DNA of 64,000 nucleotides from assembly GCF_031877795.1 (NCBI RefSeq), contig NC_133932.1:91975994-92039993 (forward strand), read 5' to 3'. Made by a program: the position numbers and the translations under genes. Of the stretch, positions 34,821 to 46,810 are shown piece by piece; within the stretch, counting starts at the first letter, position 1; each line of letters starts with the position of its first letter. The notes below the pieces were generated by a model. That model ran no database searches. It saw only the letters and a list, made by a program, of their open reading frames with translations, and was not told the origin of the DNA. The stretch is from Strix aluco. Lineage: Eukaryota > Chordata > Aves > Strigiformes > Strigidae.

Positions 34821-36558
34821 GTATGTATCCTTGTCTTTTTGACAGGTATTTGTCAGCATCATCCTTACATTGCTATGAAGATTTCTTCGCTTTTGAATAC
34901 TTGAAGCTAACTCTGCAGTGTTTGTGAAAATATGTTCAGCTTTATTCATCCTGGTAGACAGAAGATCAGGATGTGTACGGAGAAGCATCACTGTAGACTT
35001 CCTAATATCCGAGAGTAAGAAACTACACATTTAACTATGGAGTGCAGAAAGGCACCTGAAAATGTTGACTGAGAAGATACGGAGAGAACTGGAAATCCCG
35101 TGTTAACGCTTTTGTCTGTAAAACTGAGATGCACTTGGACTCAACTATATTAATATAAGGAGTATATGAAGTTACACATAACAAGCATACAGTTATTCTT
35201 GAAGAATAGCAATGACAAGTAGTTAATTGCAGGTATTTGCAGACCTGGCTTCCAGTCTTCTTTTAGTAACTGGAGAATGTACTTGTCCTATAACAGCTTG
35301 TTTATTGCAAATACTTATTTCCTACCACCTAGTCTTATAAAAACTGAGTTAATGCATTAAGCTTTTCTGGAGACCCAAATTTATTCTCTGAAATGAAGCC
35401 CAGAGGCTGATTTTAAATAAAAGCAGAAAGGTGAATTTAATTCAAAAGCATTTTAATATATTTTTGCCTTTACGTTTAATCCAACTCTAATCTGTGACAC
35501 TCTGCTTGATGTTTTGATCAGCAGTCTGCTTTCTAATTAAATTAAAATATTGATGTAGTTGCCTCACTTCAAGCTCTGAACTAGAAAAGTCAAGACGAAA
35601 CTTGAAAATTCAGGCTGGAGTGTTAGCCAAGCACATCAGAGAAAGGACCACACTAGAAGTCAGCAAGATTTCTTTGCTGCTTGTATTGTGTGGCAGGAGT
35701 CCACTGGACTTTGTTGTGCACACTCGCTCTCAGAGAATGTCCTAACCAGCAAAATTTTTACTTTGATTCTGAAGAATGGGGTCATTTCCAAAGGGATAGT
35801 GATAAATCCAGTGTGTTTGCATGCTCTTTTTTTTTTTTTCCCCCTTGAGTTTTCCATAAACAAAACACAAACTGCAAATGTAGTGGGACAATACTGTTGC
35901 ATTTCAAGATGTGGTGGTATAGTAGAGCTAATAAAACTAAAGAGAGACAATTCCTACTGATAAGCAGACTGAAGTTTATGCTGCAACTTCAGAATGGTAA
36001 GAGACCAAGAACCAGTTTTGCTGGGACAGATCCTCAAGTGAGAACACTTACCTTTCTAACCCACTTACATTTTTTTTTTTTTTTTGTTATTAAGTTTTTT
36101 AGAAGCTGTCTGAAAGTCATTGATACTGGTTATCCCTGCCTTTTTGTGTCATGAAAATAACTGCAGCACATTGTGCATGCTGCATACTGCAATCCTTCTA
36201 ATAGATACACCCCCGCTCTTTGGACATTATGCATGGTGCATAAAAACAGTACTTGGAGTTGCTTAGAAGCCCAAATAAGTGAAACAGTGTTGGCTTTAAC
36301 AAAAGATAGTAAAAGTTTTGTGGTGTGGCCGTTGATCTGGATGATACTTCCTTTGTGCTGCTGAAGCCTGAGGTGTTTGCTTTGTGGCTGGGGAGAGCAG
36401 ATTGCTCTTTTCTGGGGCCCTCAGTGGAATGTCACAAAATGGTCTCAGGAACAGACTTCCTGTTTGCCTTTTCCCTTGTCTGTGTGCAAGGGCTCAGGGC
36501 TGAACATAGTGCAAAAAATCCTCTGTGTCTGTGGAAAAGTGATGTGAGCAGCTGATGA

Positions 36559-36579
36559 TTTTTTTTTTTTTTTTTTTTT
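36559..36579. repeat. 21-nt T homopolymer
   Basis: Uninterrupted T run in the COMMD6-TBC1D4 intergenic region. Confidence 0.95.
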
Positions 36580-39500
36580 AATTTGCAGAAGTTGGAGTGT
36601 AAGGCTGCCAAGTGTACTGGAAAACATTGTCATGCTTTGGCCTAGTGAATTAATTGGTTTACATCAGTGCAAGAGTTCCAGAAGAGGAATACTTTTTTAG
36701 TAAAGCTGGAGCCTTACAAATACTTCCCATTTCTTCTAATGCACTTAAGTTCTTCATATAGCTGGAAATATTTGTGCCTTCATTAGAACTAGATGGAAAA
36801 GAAGATTTAATTAATCATGTCTTAACTTCTAGAAACAATTTAGTAGGTGCTGAAGGTAATGAGGAAACTTTCAGTTACCATTTTTGCTGAGTCCATCAAC
36901 AAGAGGAGAAAGCAGCCTTTAAAAAGTCTAACTTACACTTTGTTGAGTCATACATTCTAGAAATATTAATGAATATTTTTGAAACGTCCCTGGCTGGAAG
37001 ATGCCTGGACACGTATGCTATACCACTTTACTGTTTGAGAATTTTCAGAGGTGTTTATGGACATCTAGGAGATGTGATTAAAAGTTGGCTATGTACTCAG
37101 ACTTCTGAGATTTGTCCTGATTGCTATCAGCAGTAATTCCTATACTAAGTAATGGAAGAATTAAGTACTTTATTGGAGAAAAAAAAAAAAAACAACCAAC
37201 AAAACCAACTGAAAACAGTGTGCAGGGTAGCAATATTAACATGTTCAAACAAGCTGTTGAATTGTTTGTCTATATGTGCAGAAACCAGATCTTTCAAAGA
37301 GAATCAGGAGTCCTTGTGTGTTCCTAATTCTACTTGTTGATAAGAAATTGTATAACACGAATATTTTTGTAAGTCCACAGTCAATAAACATATAGGTAAA
37401 AACATACGATAAAAATGGTCTGTATTTTGTTTTAGGCCTACTGCATGAATGTCTCTCTCATAAATACTATAATGGGTAAAGTTCAGGCCTAGACTGACAA
37501 AACTTCTTTGCTTATTAAATTAGGATGAAGTTCAGACATATGCCATCTCTCTCTGTGATGGGGTACCAAGGAGCTGAGACTTGCAGGCTGCAAGGAATAT
37601 TTGTTTCAATTACAGCTAGACAAAATGTATTGAACTAGGAAAAGACAGAGGACATATGAGACTAGTGACGTTTTGCAGGAAATTGCATTCAACTGGTTTT
37701 CTTTTGTTAACTCTATTTAGGAAACAAGTAAACAATTTTTCTTTCCAACATTTGCCTGGAACAGAACAAGAGGAAGATGGGGGGGAAAAGGGTCTTACAC
37801 TGTAAACAAACCCAAAGGAGGGAATAATGAAGTGATCTCCTGGCAGTGACTGTTGTTGTCATCACGTTACCTTTTTTTTTTTTTTTTGGCATTAGTTTCA
37901 AAACACCAGCTCACTTTCAGAAAGCTATTTTGTCGAAAAAGGGAGAAAGACCCACCGAAAGAGTGCACAAATGGCTGTAGTCATGTCTGTGCGCTAGTGC
38001 TTTATATTATTTAGCTTCTGCACACTTTGGCCTAGTCACGGTCAAAGTAAAAGCTTGTCTCTCTTCCTGCTTACACAAAATTGTACTGCCTTTCTTTAAC
38101 CACGTTTTAAAGGTATGTAACCTTCTTCACTGTGAGCCCATCCCCCTTTATTTTCTACCTTCCTGTTTTCAAACCTTTGCACTCTGAACACCTGAAGATA
38201 CATTAGCTTTTAAAAATTAAAAACAAAGTTAGATGATAAATGGGGGAGATGAAGAATGTTGTTTCTTCCTGTTTGCCATGTCTTATTTGAATGTTTTACT
38301 ACCCTCCTAACTGTGGGTATAAAGAGAGGGTAATTTCCACTCTTCTGCAAAGGCATGCAGTGTTCTTCTGTTTAGCCCTTGCTGGTACTAGAATAATACA
38401 CAGAAGTGCCTGAGTCTACCTGCAGCAAAAAACGCCCCGTCTCTGAAGACCATTTGCACAGGGGAAGGGACTTAAAATTCAGCAGCCTCTATCCTATCCA
38501 GTAGCCTGTGGTCAATCATTTCCCAGACAGATTTTTAGTAAAATGTTATATCCCTGTTGGCTGGGCTGCTAGCTTACGGGCACTCACTCGACTAGGAGGT
38601 TGGATCTGTGCAAGCCAGGACGTGACATAACGAGTGCCTCGACCTGGGTTGAGCTGGTGCGGTATGCTGCTACAGTCCTCCCTTCCTGAGGCTTGGTCAC
38701 CTCATAAAAAAATGGATTTGCTTGTCACTGTGCAATTTTGGCCAAATGTTTCCTTCTGCTTTTATTGTACAGCACTGTCCACGCATACTCACCCAGCTCC
38801 ACTCTTGGTGCTTGAGTTGCTTAAGCGCATGAGGAAGTATCCATGTTAGAGGGATGATGCTCAGCACTCCTCATACTCACTTCTGGATGCTTTGAAAGAC
38901 TTCCTGACTCTTGTTTCCAAGGCTTTTCTGATGGAAGGTGGAGAAATGACCTGCCTTTTGAACTGGACATCTCTTAATTATTTATGACTTTGTGTCACTG
39001 AGAAAGTAAGGAAGCTGAGATTGCTGATCTTCTCCGTGAAGGCTAGTTTTAGTGTTTCTGGGTTTTCTCTTCCCTGTACTGCATTTGGCTAATCCTCCTA
39101 TGGCTAATTACAGTCTAGCTGCCCTAACTTGAGAACCATTTCTGTTCAATGTGTGTTGGTGCCATATGTTAGTGTTTACATTACAGATTGTTATATTTAT
39201 AAATTGGAAATTTCAGTGTCAGTTTTGTACTTCACATACTGAGCTTTGGAACTGTAAGCTTTAATATACATATTAAAAAAGAAGGAAAATTCTATTATTT
39301 CATACAATAAATATCTGTGCTATTATAGTATTTTAAGAAGACTGTCATAGCATCGGTCACCAGGTGGCACTGCTAGATATAGTCTTGATACATGATAATC
39401 CTTTGAGAGCATGTCTGACAATGGGATAAGGACTTCTGGTTTTCTGCCCTGTGTGGCTTGTCTCTGAAACTGTACATCATGTCACCATAACTTCCATCCT

Positions 39501-40414
39501 ACTTCTTACATTGTAGGGAAATACTCTTCTGAGTTAATTTTCCTTCTTCTTAATGCTTCTTCTGAGCTAATTGTAAAAAGATGAGCATAAAGATTTCCAG
39601 TAACATAAACAACATTCAGCATGTTAATGATAACAGAATATATACCATACATTGTGTATTTTCAGTAGCTTAAAACAGTAATTTAATTACACTAATATTT
39701 CTGCATTATTGCTTGCTCTTTAAATAGTATCATGTTACATTTCTAATGGGGCTTATTTTCCTTCTACATTTTTTTCCCCTGTTTATACATGCCTCATAGA
39801 TTTTTCTATATCTGTATCTTGTTCATAGAATAAGCATTTGCATTTCTCTGTCCGAGGTTTTCATGCAGTTCAACCATTCTAAAATCCTTCTGCATTTTGT
39901 TATGCAGCCTGGTTTTCAGCATCACTTAGGAATACACTTCTCTGTCACTGAAAGTGGCCCTATTGCTTAATTACCCTGTGAATTACCTCTGAATCTGAAA
40001 AATAATGTTCTGATATTCTTGGTACTACTGAAGCTGCAAAGAATTTTTCTGATCCCCATCAATGTCATCACTGCTGTCTCTTAGGCAGTTTACAGGTGTT
40101 ATTTGAAAAAAAATATTCATCTGAGAGCTTGGCCAATTTAAAGCAAGACAGGCTTCCTTCCCAGTGGTGCTTCTGAACTGGCAAGTACTGGATGCTGCAA
40201 CCATGAAGCTTGAGAGGGGTGTTAAAGTTTACATTTAAAAGGAGTAGAGGAATGTAAGAGTGTGTCTCACATGAATCACCAGTGTGCTGTGCAGTGCTGC
40301 TTCTCACAGTTGGGAATGTGGGAAGATGAGAGATCTTCAGCAGTCAACAGAGTCAAGACAACAGATGTCAATCTACCTAGGAGCGAGTCAAGGATGATTA
40401 GAAAGAAGATTAAA

Positions 40415-40448
40415 GGGTTCCCATCTGTTCGGGGTTCCCATCTGTTTT
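40415..40448. repeat. 17-bp tandem duplication
   Basis: Two adjacent copies of GGGTTCCCATCTGTT plus two variable bases. Confidence 0.85.
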
Positions 40449-43400
40449 GGGATTTTTTTGGCAGCTACACTGTCACCATTCTTGGTATTGAGTTGGGACT
40501 ACAAGTGCCCTAGTGTTCATGGCGAGCTCTACCTTCTCCTACCAGATATACAGTACTGAGTTGTGAAGTTGCAATAACATTTTAATAGTAATACACTGTT
40601 GAAGTCTTAATGGTATTTGCATTTTCCTCTTGAACAGATGGAATTTGTGACCTTTGAAGTTGAAGTACTCTTGCCTTCTGAAGCATCTCTCTTCCATGTT
40701 ATTTCTGCACTCTGCTACAGATCTGCTAACCTTTCTAGCCCGTGGTTCATCCTTTGTAATAATATATTTGTGGAATAATATCAAGATATCCCTTTGGCAA
40801 TGACAAGAAATTCTGTCTTAGTTTCCATTGCTGGAGAGTTAGAGGGGACCAGGATCCTTTCCAGATCACAAAATGAGATAGAGGTAGTGGGCACTGCCAT
40901 GGAAAGAAGTAGACTCCAGCAGCTGCGCTACTCTCTTCTTCCTCATTTTTTCTCTTCTTTGTATGTTACTGCAGTGGTCGGGGAATAGTAGGGAGGTAAA
41001 TGTCTCCTTTATATAAAAGCAGAAATAATTGGGAATGTGGAAGTTCTTGTTGCAGAAGTTGCTCTGTCTCCTGCAATATCTAGCTTTGCAACTGACCTGA
41101 GCTACTAACAGCCACCAAATTCTGTATTATCTCAACAACAGGAATTTTAGTAATCTGATCTGATGCCCTTTTTTTGGGGGGAGACACCTTAAAAAGAACA
41201 ACAACCAAAAAAACCCGACAAATTGCAAATGTTTCCACCTGGAAAGATGCTATGATCACATGTAAACACATAGGACTTGAGATTAAAACTTAGTTTTAAA
41301 CAAAAAGCATTTGACATGACAAAAATAAGAATCTTTCCATAATTAAATGCTTCTTTGAAGAGAAATATAATAATTCAATCCATTGTCTCTCTTAATCAGT
41401 GCTACATTAAATTGAATAACAATACACTGAACACAGACATAAAATGTGGTGGATCACCTTAAGTTCTAGAGATGTTTATGAAATTTCTAGCTAGGGATTA
41501 TTCTCTTATGAACTTTGCTCACTCCAGTTCTCCTAAATCTGTTTTGGAGTGGATCTTATTGGTAGAACAAATTATAATCTGTCATTACGATCAAAAAAGA
41601 TTAGTGTCATTTGAGAAGGAAAAAAAAAAAACACCCAACACCCTATCAGACTAATTTTTCATCATTTTATTGTGTACAAATTGCAGTGAATATCTCCTGC
41701 TATTGACATGTCTCTACAAGACTGATATGTCTTATTCAGACCTTTGGCTTACATTTTAAACCATAATAACCTCTATACATCCTGCAAAATACACAATTTT
41801 CATTATATATAGCAATGTTTTTACATACTTAGTAGAGGAGACACCAGAGTTTCTCTAGCAGATAAAGTTTAAAACTTTGGTAATATGCCCAGTCTACTGA
41901 ACTTACTTTCTAATACTTCAATTATATTTCCAAAAGTTGATTCATTAGAGTCTTCAAATAAGACTGGGTAGTTTAAATTAATAAAATGTTTTCTAAAGTA
42001 AAAATGCCTGTATCTCAGATCTTACCAAAAGGTGATCTGAGAGTAAAATAAAATTTGACTTGTTAAAAATAATGCAAATAAGGTAGTGGACCTTGAAATC
42101 CCATAAAGTGACAGCATTCTTAGAAAAGCGATAGGATGAGAAGCAATTCCAGCTACAGGGCATATTACTGAAATAAAGTGCTCTAGTCCGAGGTGATTGA
42201 AGTTATGCATAAATTAGGGAACTGTAAAGTCAAGTCTACAGCTCCTCTAACAACTTAATATTTTTTCTGCAATTAAAATTGTGGCTAGAAAGCTTAAGGG
42301 GATGGATAATTACTAGCAATTAACAGTTTGATCATGTGAGATGCTGAGGTCTCTCAGCTCCTTAAGAAGTTACTGAGAGCTGTGGTTGCTTACCATTTTG
42401 CAGGTTTAAATCCTTTAGCACTGAATATGAACTGATGATCCAGATATGACATGAAATAGCTGCTGTGGTGCTATGTGCAGAAACAGTATACGTTACCAAG
42501 GTATTGCTTTAATAAACAAAACATACTTCCTTTAATAAACAGAAGGAAGATATACTTATCTATTTTATTCGGAAAAATAATCTTTAGATGTAGTACTCCA
42601 TTGACAAACATATCGAATCCAAAATGTTCAGAGGCATTTTCTTATATTTAGTTGACTGTATCCATGTTTCGTCACTTCAGAAATATACCTCATTTTAAGA
42701 GATTTTGCATCTAATGTCTATTTCTTCAACAGAAATCAATGGCAGGTTATCAACAATTCAAAAAACTCTGACTGGATATGCGGCTCGTTTTCTTTGACCA
42801 ACTGAGCATGTATTTGCAGCACATGCTATGGCAATTATTGAGCATAGTAGTTTATGTACTTTAGATCTTCCAATATAGTTTCCACTTTGAATTTTACAAT
42901 CTGTTTCAAGAAGCTTGGCCAATAATAATAAAAAAATAAATTTAGAAAAAACTGTGGTCTCTCATCAGAGGCTTTGTCTGTCATGTCTCTGCATGGGTGC
43001 TGTATTTACACTTCTTTCCACTTGGGATGACCTGGAAGGGGCTATGGAAAGTTGCTTTCTTCTCTGTCCCAAAGTTTCTGATTCCCATTAACTGAGCTAT
43101 AAGGATTATATAGTTTAGGCTAATTCCTAACTATATTGTGCAAAGAATTAGAGGATGGTGCTTTTGTTACCATTATAGTTTTAAACACTAGGGGAGAAAT
43201 TACATGAGGAGCATGTCAGAGGTCATGGGCAAAGGAATACTGTGCTCAGTATGAGTGAAATCAGGAAGTTTTAACTTAAAGGTGCATGAAATCTTAACTC
43301 TAAAAAGAAATGAGAAAAGGAGACCAACTTCAAAAAGATAAGTTATGTAACTAAAGGACCGAGTTTCTAATGAAACACTATCAGTGAGATTGGGGGATAA

Positions 43401-45431
43401 AAAGTGGTAGGCAGATTAAAGGATAAGAAAGAAATCGATGAGGTAAATGGATAAAGGTAATGGACAGCTAAGAGGGATTACCATGAAGAATCGATTCAGT
43501 GAGACATAAAAAGCATGAAAACTTTGGATTAACATCTGAGAATTTTATTTTGAAGGTAGTTAAAATATTAGTGGTAGTTTATATAGATTAATTTTGTCTT
43601 ATAAGGGATTTGTATAAAGAATTCAATAATAAAAATAAATTAGGTCAAAATAACCAGCTCTCACACCATATTAAGCAAATCACCCAACTGAAAGAGAAGC
43701 CAGACAGCTTCACATAACTGGCACAATGGTGACAATTTAAGAATTTCAGATTCATTTTCCACATTTTGTTCCTCACAGTTCTACCTGATAAAATAATTTC
43801 AAAACCTGAAGTGCATCCTTAGCAGCTGAAAGCCCAGTTCTGTAGTGTCTTCAAGTGAAGGCTTCTTGCTCTGTTTGAACGTGAGATCATCAATGGATCT
43901 GTGATTGCTTAAGAGAATTTCAGCCTCTTTTTGCTTTTTTTAAATACATTCACGATTGTCTTTTTGTTTCCTGATTATTATTAATTGTTTGTATCACCAC
44001 ACCTAAAAGCCTAGGTGGTTGCCCGCAACCTGGTTTTGGTAGGTCATATACAAACATAATACAAAGGGATCCAACAGTCTCAGAGATGGTGTTTGTAAGC
44101 AGCTGCAGCAATTCAGTATGTTGCAGCCTCCCCCTTAGGCTGCTTCGTCAGAGCCATTTCAAGATTATCCCATCTAAAATCATTTCAACAGAATGTAGGA
44201 GGGGGTTTTGCCACTGCTTTAGTGCAAGCCCAGCGTTCAGTTCGCATCTCTGGTAGCTTAAATTGGTCTTTGTGCTCAAGTGACTGAACTGCAGCTTCAT
44301 GCTCTGGAGGAATCATATAACCACCCATTCCCAAAAGGAGCGGAGTAGTCTTGCTGGCCTATTCACCCCCAAGTAGCTATTCCCGCTTCCTTTGTGCCAA
44401 GAGCCCTATCTGTATGAGCGCTGTCACTTAAATTAGAGGCAGCTCACAGAACTGAACTGGCAGAAAACGAGCAGCTCATTGCGGCATTAAACCAGTGCCA
44501 GCACTGCTGCCAGGAAGCAAATGGGTCTTCTCCCAGCCGCGCTGTTAGGGGAGCCTAGCAGCTCCCAAACCGTCATCCTGCGCTGCTGGAGCACAAAAGC
44601 TGAAGTAACGTTCTCAGCTAGAGGGTTCAAGCTAACTGTGCAGACTGAGAGACAAGAAATTTTTAGCTTCGTGATCCAAAAAATTTGGTCGTTATTCTTC
44701 TAATTACCCCAGCTGTAGTATCTACTGTACAAGAATGCAGTTCAGGTGTTAAAAGTGTGTGAAAATAGTCAGCTTGGGAAAGCAATCCCCTTCTGGCTTT
44801 AACTTTTACCACTGTAGCAAATATTTGAGCTGGTGTCCGGCCTACATCAGACTTTTTGCATTAGCTGCCCTGTTCTAAGAATAGCTCATTTTAGGATGCT
44901 GTGGGAGGAGGTATATTTTGAGGTCTTTCCAAGTCAGGACGTTAAAACTAAAAATTACAACTGAGAAACCAAAATGCATAAACCAGATGATTAAACTGGG
45001 AAAAAGAAGAACAAAATACTTTGCTCGGGAAATGAGCACAGTTGCTTGTAACGCTGTTAAAATACTGCTAATGCGACAGTTTCTGTGTCAGTTCAGACTG
45101 TTGTGGGTTGTGACCTGCTGTGCCACATGACCCCCCTCTGCCCAAATAATCTAGCAGGCAGCTTCAAATTACAGAGAATAGCTCTTCAGCTCCAGCTACA
45201 GATTTATTTTTTCTGGACAGTTAGAACTGTTGCCGTAATAGCATGTTACTGGGAATTGTCGCCGCCGTTGCTACAGATGTAAACACAAGGCCATTTACTA
45301 AAATTGATCATTACAAAATGGATACGGATGCAGTATGACTAGATAAGCTTTGTCCAGCTACTTTCTCAGGTAGAGGAGACTAGTAACTAACATTTACAGT
45401 AGGTGGCGGATTTTTCGTTGACAAAAGAGAT

Positions 45432-45445
45432 GTTATCGCGATAAC
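45432..45445. promoter_or_regulatory. 14-bp perfect palindrome upstream of TBC1D4
   Basis: GTTATCGCGATAAC, about 870 nt before the TBC1D4 ATG and just outside its CpG island. It holds GATAA on both strands around a TCGCGA centre. The palindrome is seen directly; a regulatory role is inference. Confidence 0.45.
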
Positions 45446-46143
45446 GAGGGGGGAAAAAAAGCCCCACAACTGGAAGCTCAAGCAGGAAAAAGAAACCTAG
45501 AAAAAATATTTTAAAATTCAGTCTTGACTTGGCAGTGCCTCGCCAGGGACACACTACTGTAACACAGCCGTGGAAGTGCCTCCGCGCGTTTGCGACAAGG
45601 CAGTTTTTCCCTGTGTGGGGGAGCAGCCGGCGGGAGGAAGGGAGGCAGCGGCGGGAGCCGGGCGGCTGCGGCGCCCCGGGCGGGGGCTGCCCGCGCCCCC
45701 GCCGGCTCCGGGGAGGCTCCTCCCCAGCGCCCCGCCGGCTCGCCAAAAGCAAAACCAACTTGGAAAACCTTGGGAGCTTCTGCAAGCCGGGCGGAGGGCG
45801 GCCCCGGCGGTCTCCCCACCTCCCTCCCTCCGCCGCTCGGCGACCTTCCTCCCCTTGCGGACCTGCCCCCTCTTCCTCCTCCTCCCTCGGCGGCCGGTCG
45901 CGTTGCGGGGCCGCAGGGAGAGGCCAGCACCTCCCCGGGCGCGGCGGGGCCGGCAGCACCTGGCGGAGCGGGGCGCGGAGCGGCGGCCACGTTGTATTTT
46001 TGTTTGCAGCCCGGAGCGGTGCCGTCCCGCCCCTCGGCCGGGGTGGCCGGGCCGCGGAGCCCGCTCGGGGCGTAGCCTCTCCGCTCCTCCCCGGGGCGTT
46101 GGAGGAGGAGGAGGGTGACTCGGCCGTCCTTCCCCTCCGCGCG

Positions 46144-46162
46144 GGCAGGCAGGCAGGCAGGC
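46144..46162. repeat. (GGCA)4 microsatellite
   Basis: Four GGCA units plus GGC in the likely TBC1D4 5' UTR or promoter. Confidence 0.9.
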
Positions 46163-46303
46163 GGCGCGGCGGCGGCTCCGGGGACGTGCCCGGCGGGATG
46201 AGCGCTTAGCGGCGGCCCCGGCCGAGCGCAGGCCCCGCCGGCTGCACCTGGCGCCGGGGGGAAGCGGCGGCGGAGCGCCGCGCCCTCTGCCCGGGGACCC
46301 GCC

Positions 46304-46810
46304 ATGGAGAAGCGCGGAGAGGGCGAGCCGCTCGCCCACCCCCTGCAGCCGGAGCCCGAGCCCGAGCCGCAGCCGGCGCCGCCGCCGCCGGGGGAGAAGC
46401 GCTTCAGGCTGTGGTACGTGGGCTCGTCCTGCCTGGACAGGCGGACCACGCTGCCCATGCTGCCCTGGCTGATGGCCGAGATCCGCCGCCGCGGGCAGCG
46501 GCAGGAGCCCGGCGGTGCCCTGGGCAGCGGGGTGCCGGCCCGGGAGGTGCTGCTGCTGCTGGGCTCGCCCACGCTGCGCTGCGTCCCCGCCGGCCCCGCC
46601 AGCCCCGGCCGCCCCGGCGGCCCCGGCCCCGGCCGCCCCGGCAGCCCCGCGCCCGCCGTCTTCATCTTCGAGCACAAGGCGCAGCACATCGCCCGCTTCA
46701 TCCACAACAGCCACGACCTCACCTACTTCGCCTACCTGATCAAGGCGCAGCCCGACAACCCCGACTCCCCCATGGCCTGCCACGTCTTCCGGGCCACCGA
46801 CCCCAACCAG
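46304..46810 (+). CDS. TBC1D4: TBC1D4 (AS160) coding exon 1, partial gene
   Basis: TBC1D4 is a Rab GTPase-activating protein, an Akt and AMPK substrate that restrains GLUT4 vesicle exocytosis in muscle and fat until phosphorylated. This exon has 169 codons. Residues 1-30 are a Pro/Glu-rich leader. [20 protein letters not shown] (about 32-51) opens the first phosphotyrosine-binding domain, which continues through [20 protein letters not shown] (about 119-138) to VFRATDPNQ at the end of the exon; these blocks match human TBC1D4 closely. Residues 97-117 are a Gly/Pro-rich insert. The ATG is in a GCCATGG context. The donor reads CAG followed by GCGAGT, a GC-type site. The second PTB half, phosphosites and TBC domain lie right of the window. 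Same strand as COMMD6. Confidence 0.95.
46592..46654 (+). other. TBC1D4: Gly/Pro-rich low-complexity linker in TBC1D4 exon 1
   Basis: Codons 97-117 are built from CCCCGG-like hexamers and give a Gly-Pro-Arg-Pro-Gly pattern. It lies in the loop where human TBC1D4 has a shorter Gly/Ser/Thr-rich stretch, so it probably varies in length by expansion. Confidence 0.75.

Larger units (their letters stand above)
34821..45579. other. Intergenic region, COMMD6 to TBC1D4
   Basis: About 10.8 kb of mostly AT-rich DNA without a recognisable exon, RNA gene or intact transposon. It holds a 21-nt T run (36559-36579), A tracts with C interruptions (37180-37212, 41196-41218), a 17-bp tandem duplication (40415-40448), and near the right edge a 14-bp palindrome (45432-45445). 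In other vertebrates this interval is also non-coding between the two co-oriented genes. Confidence 0.8.
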
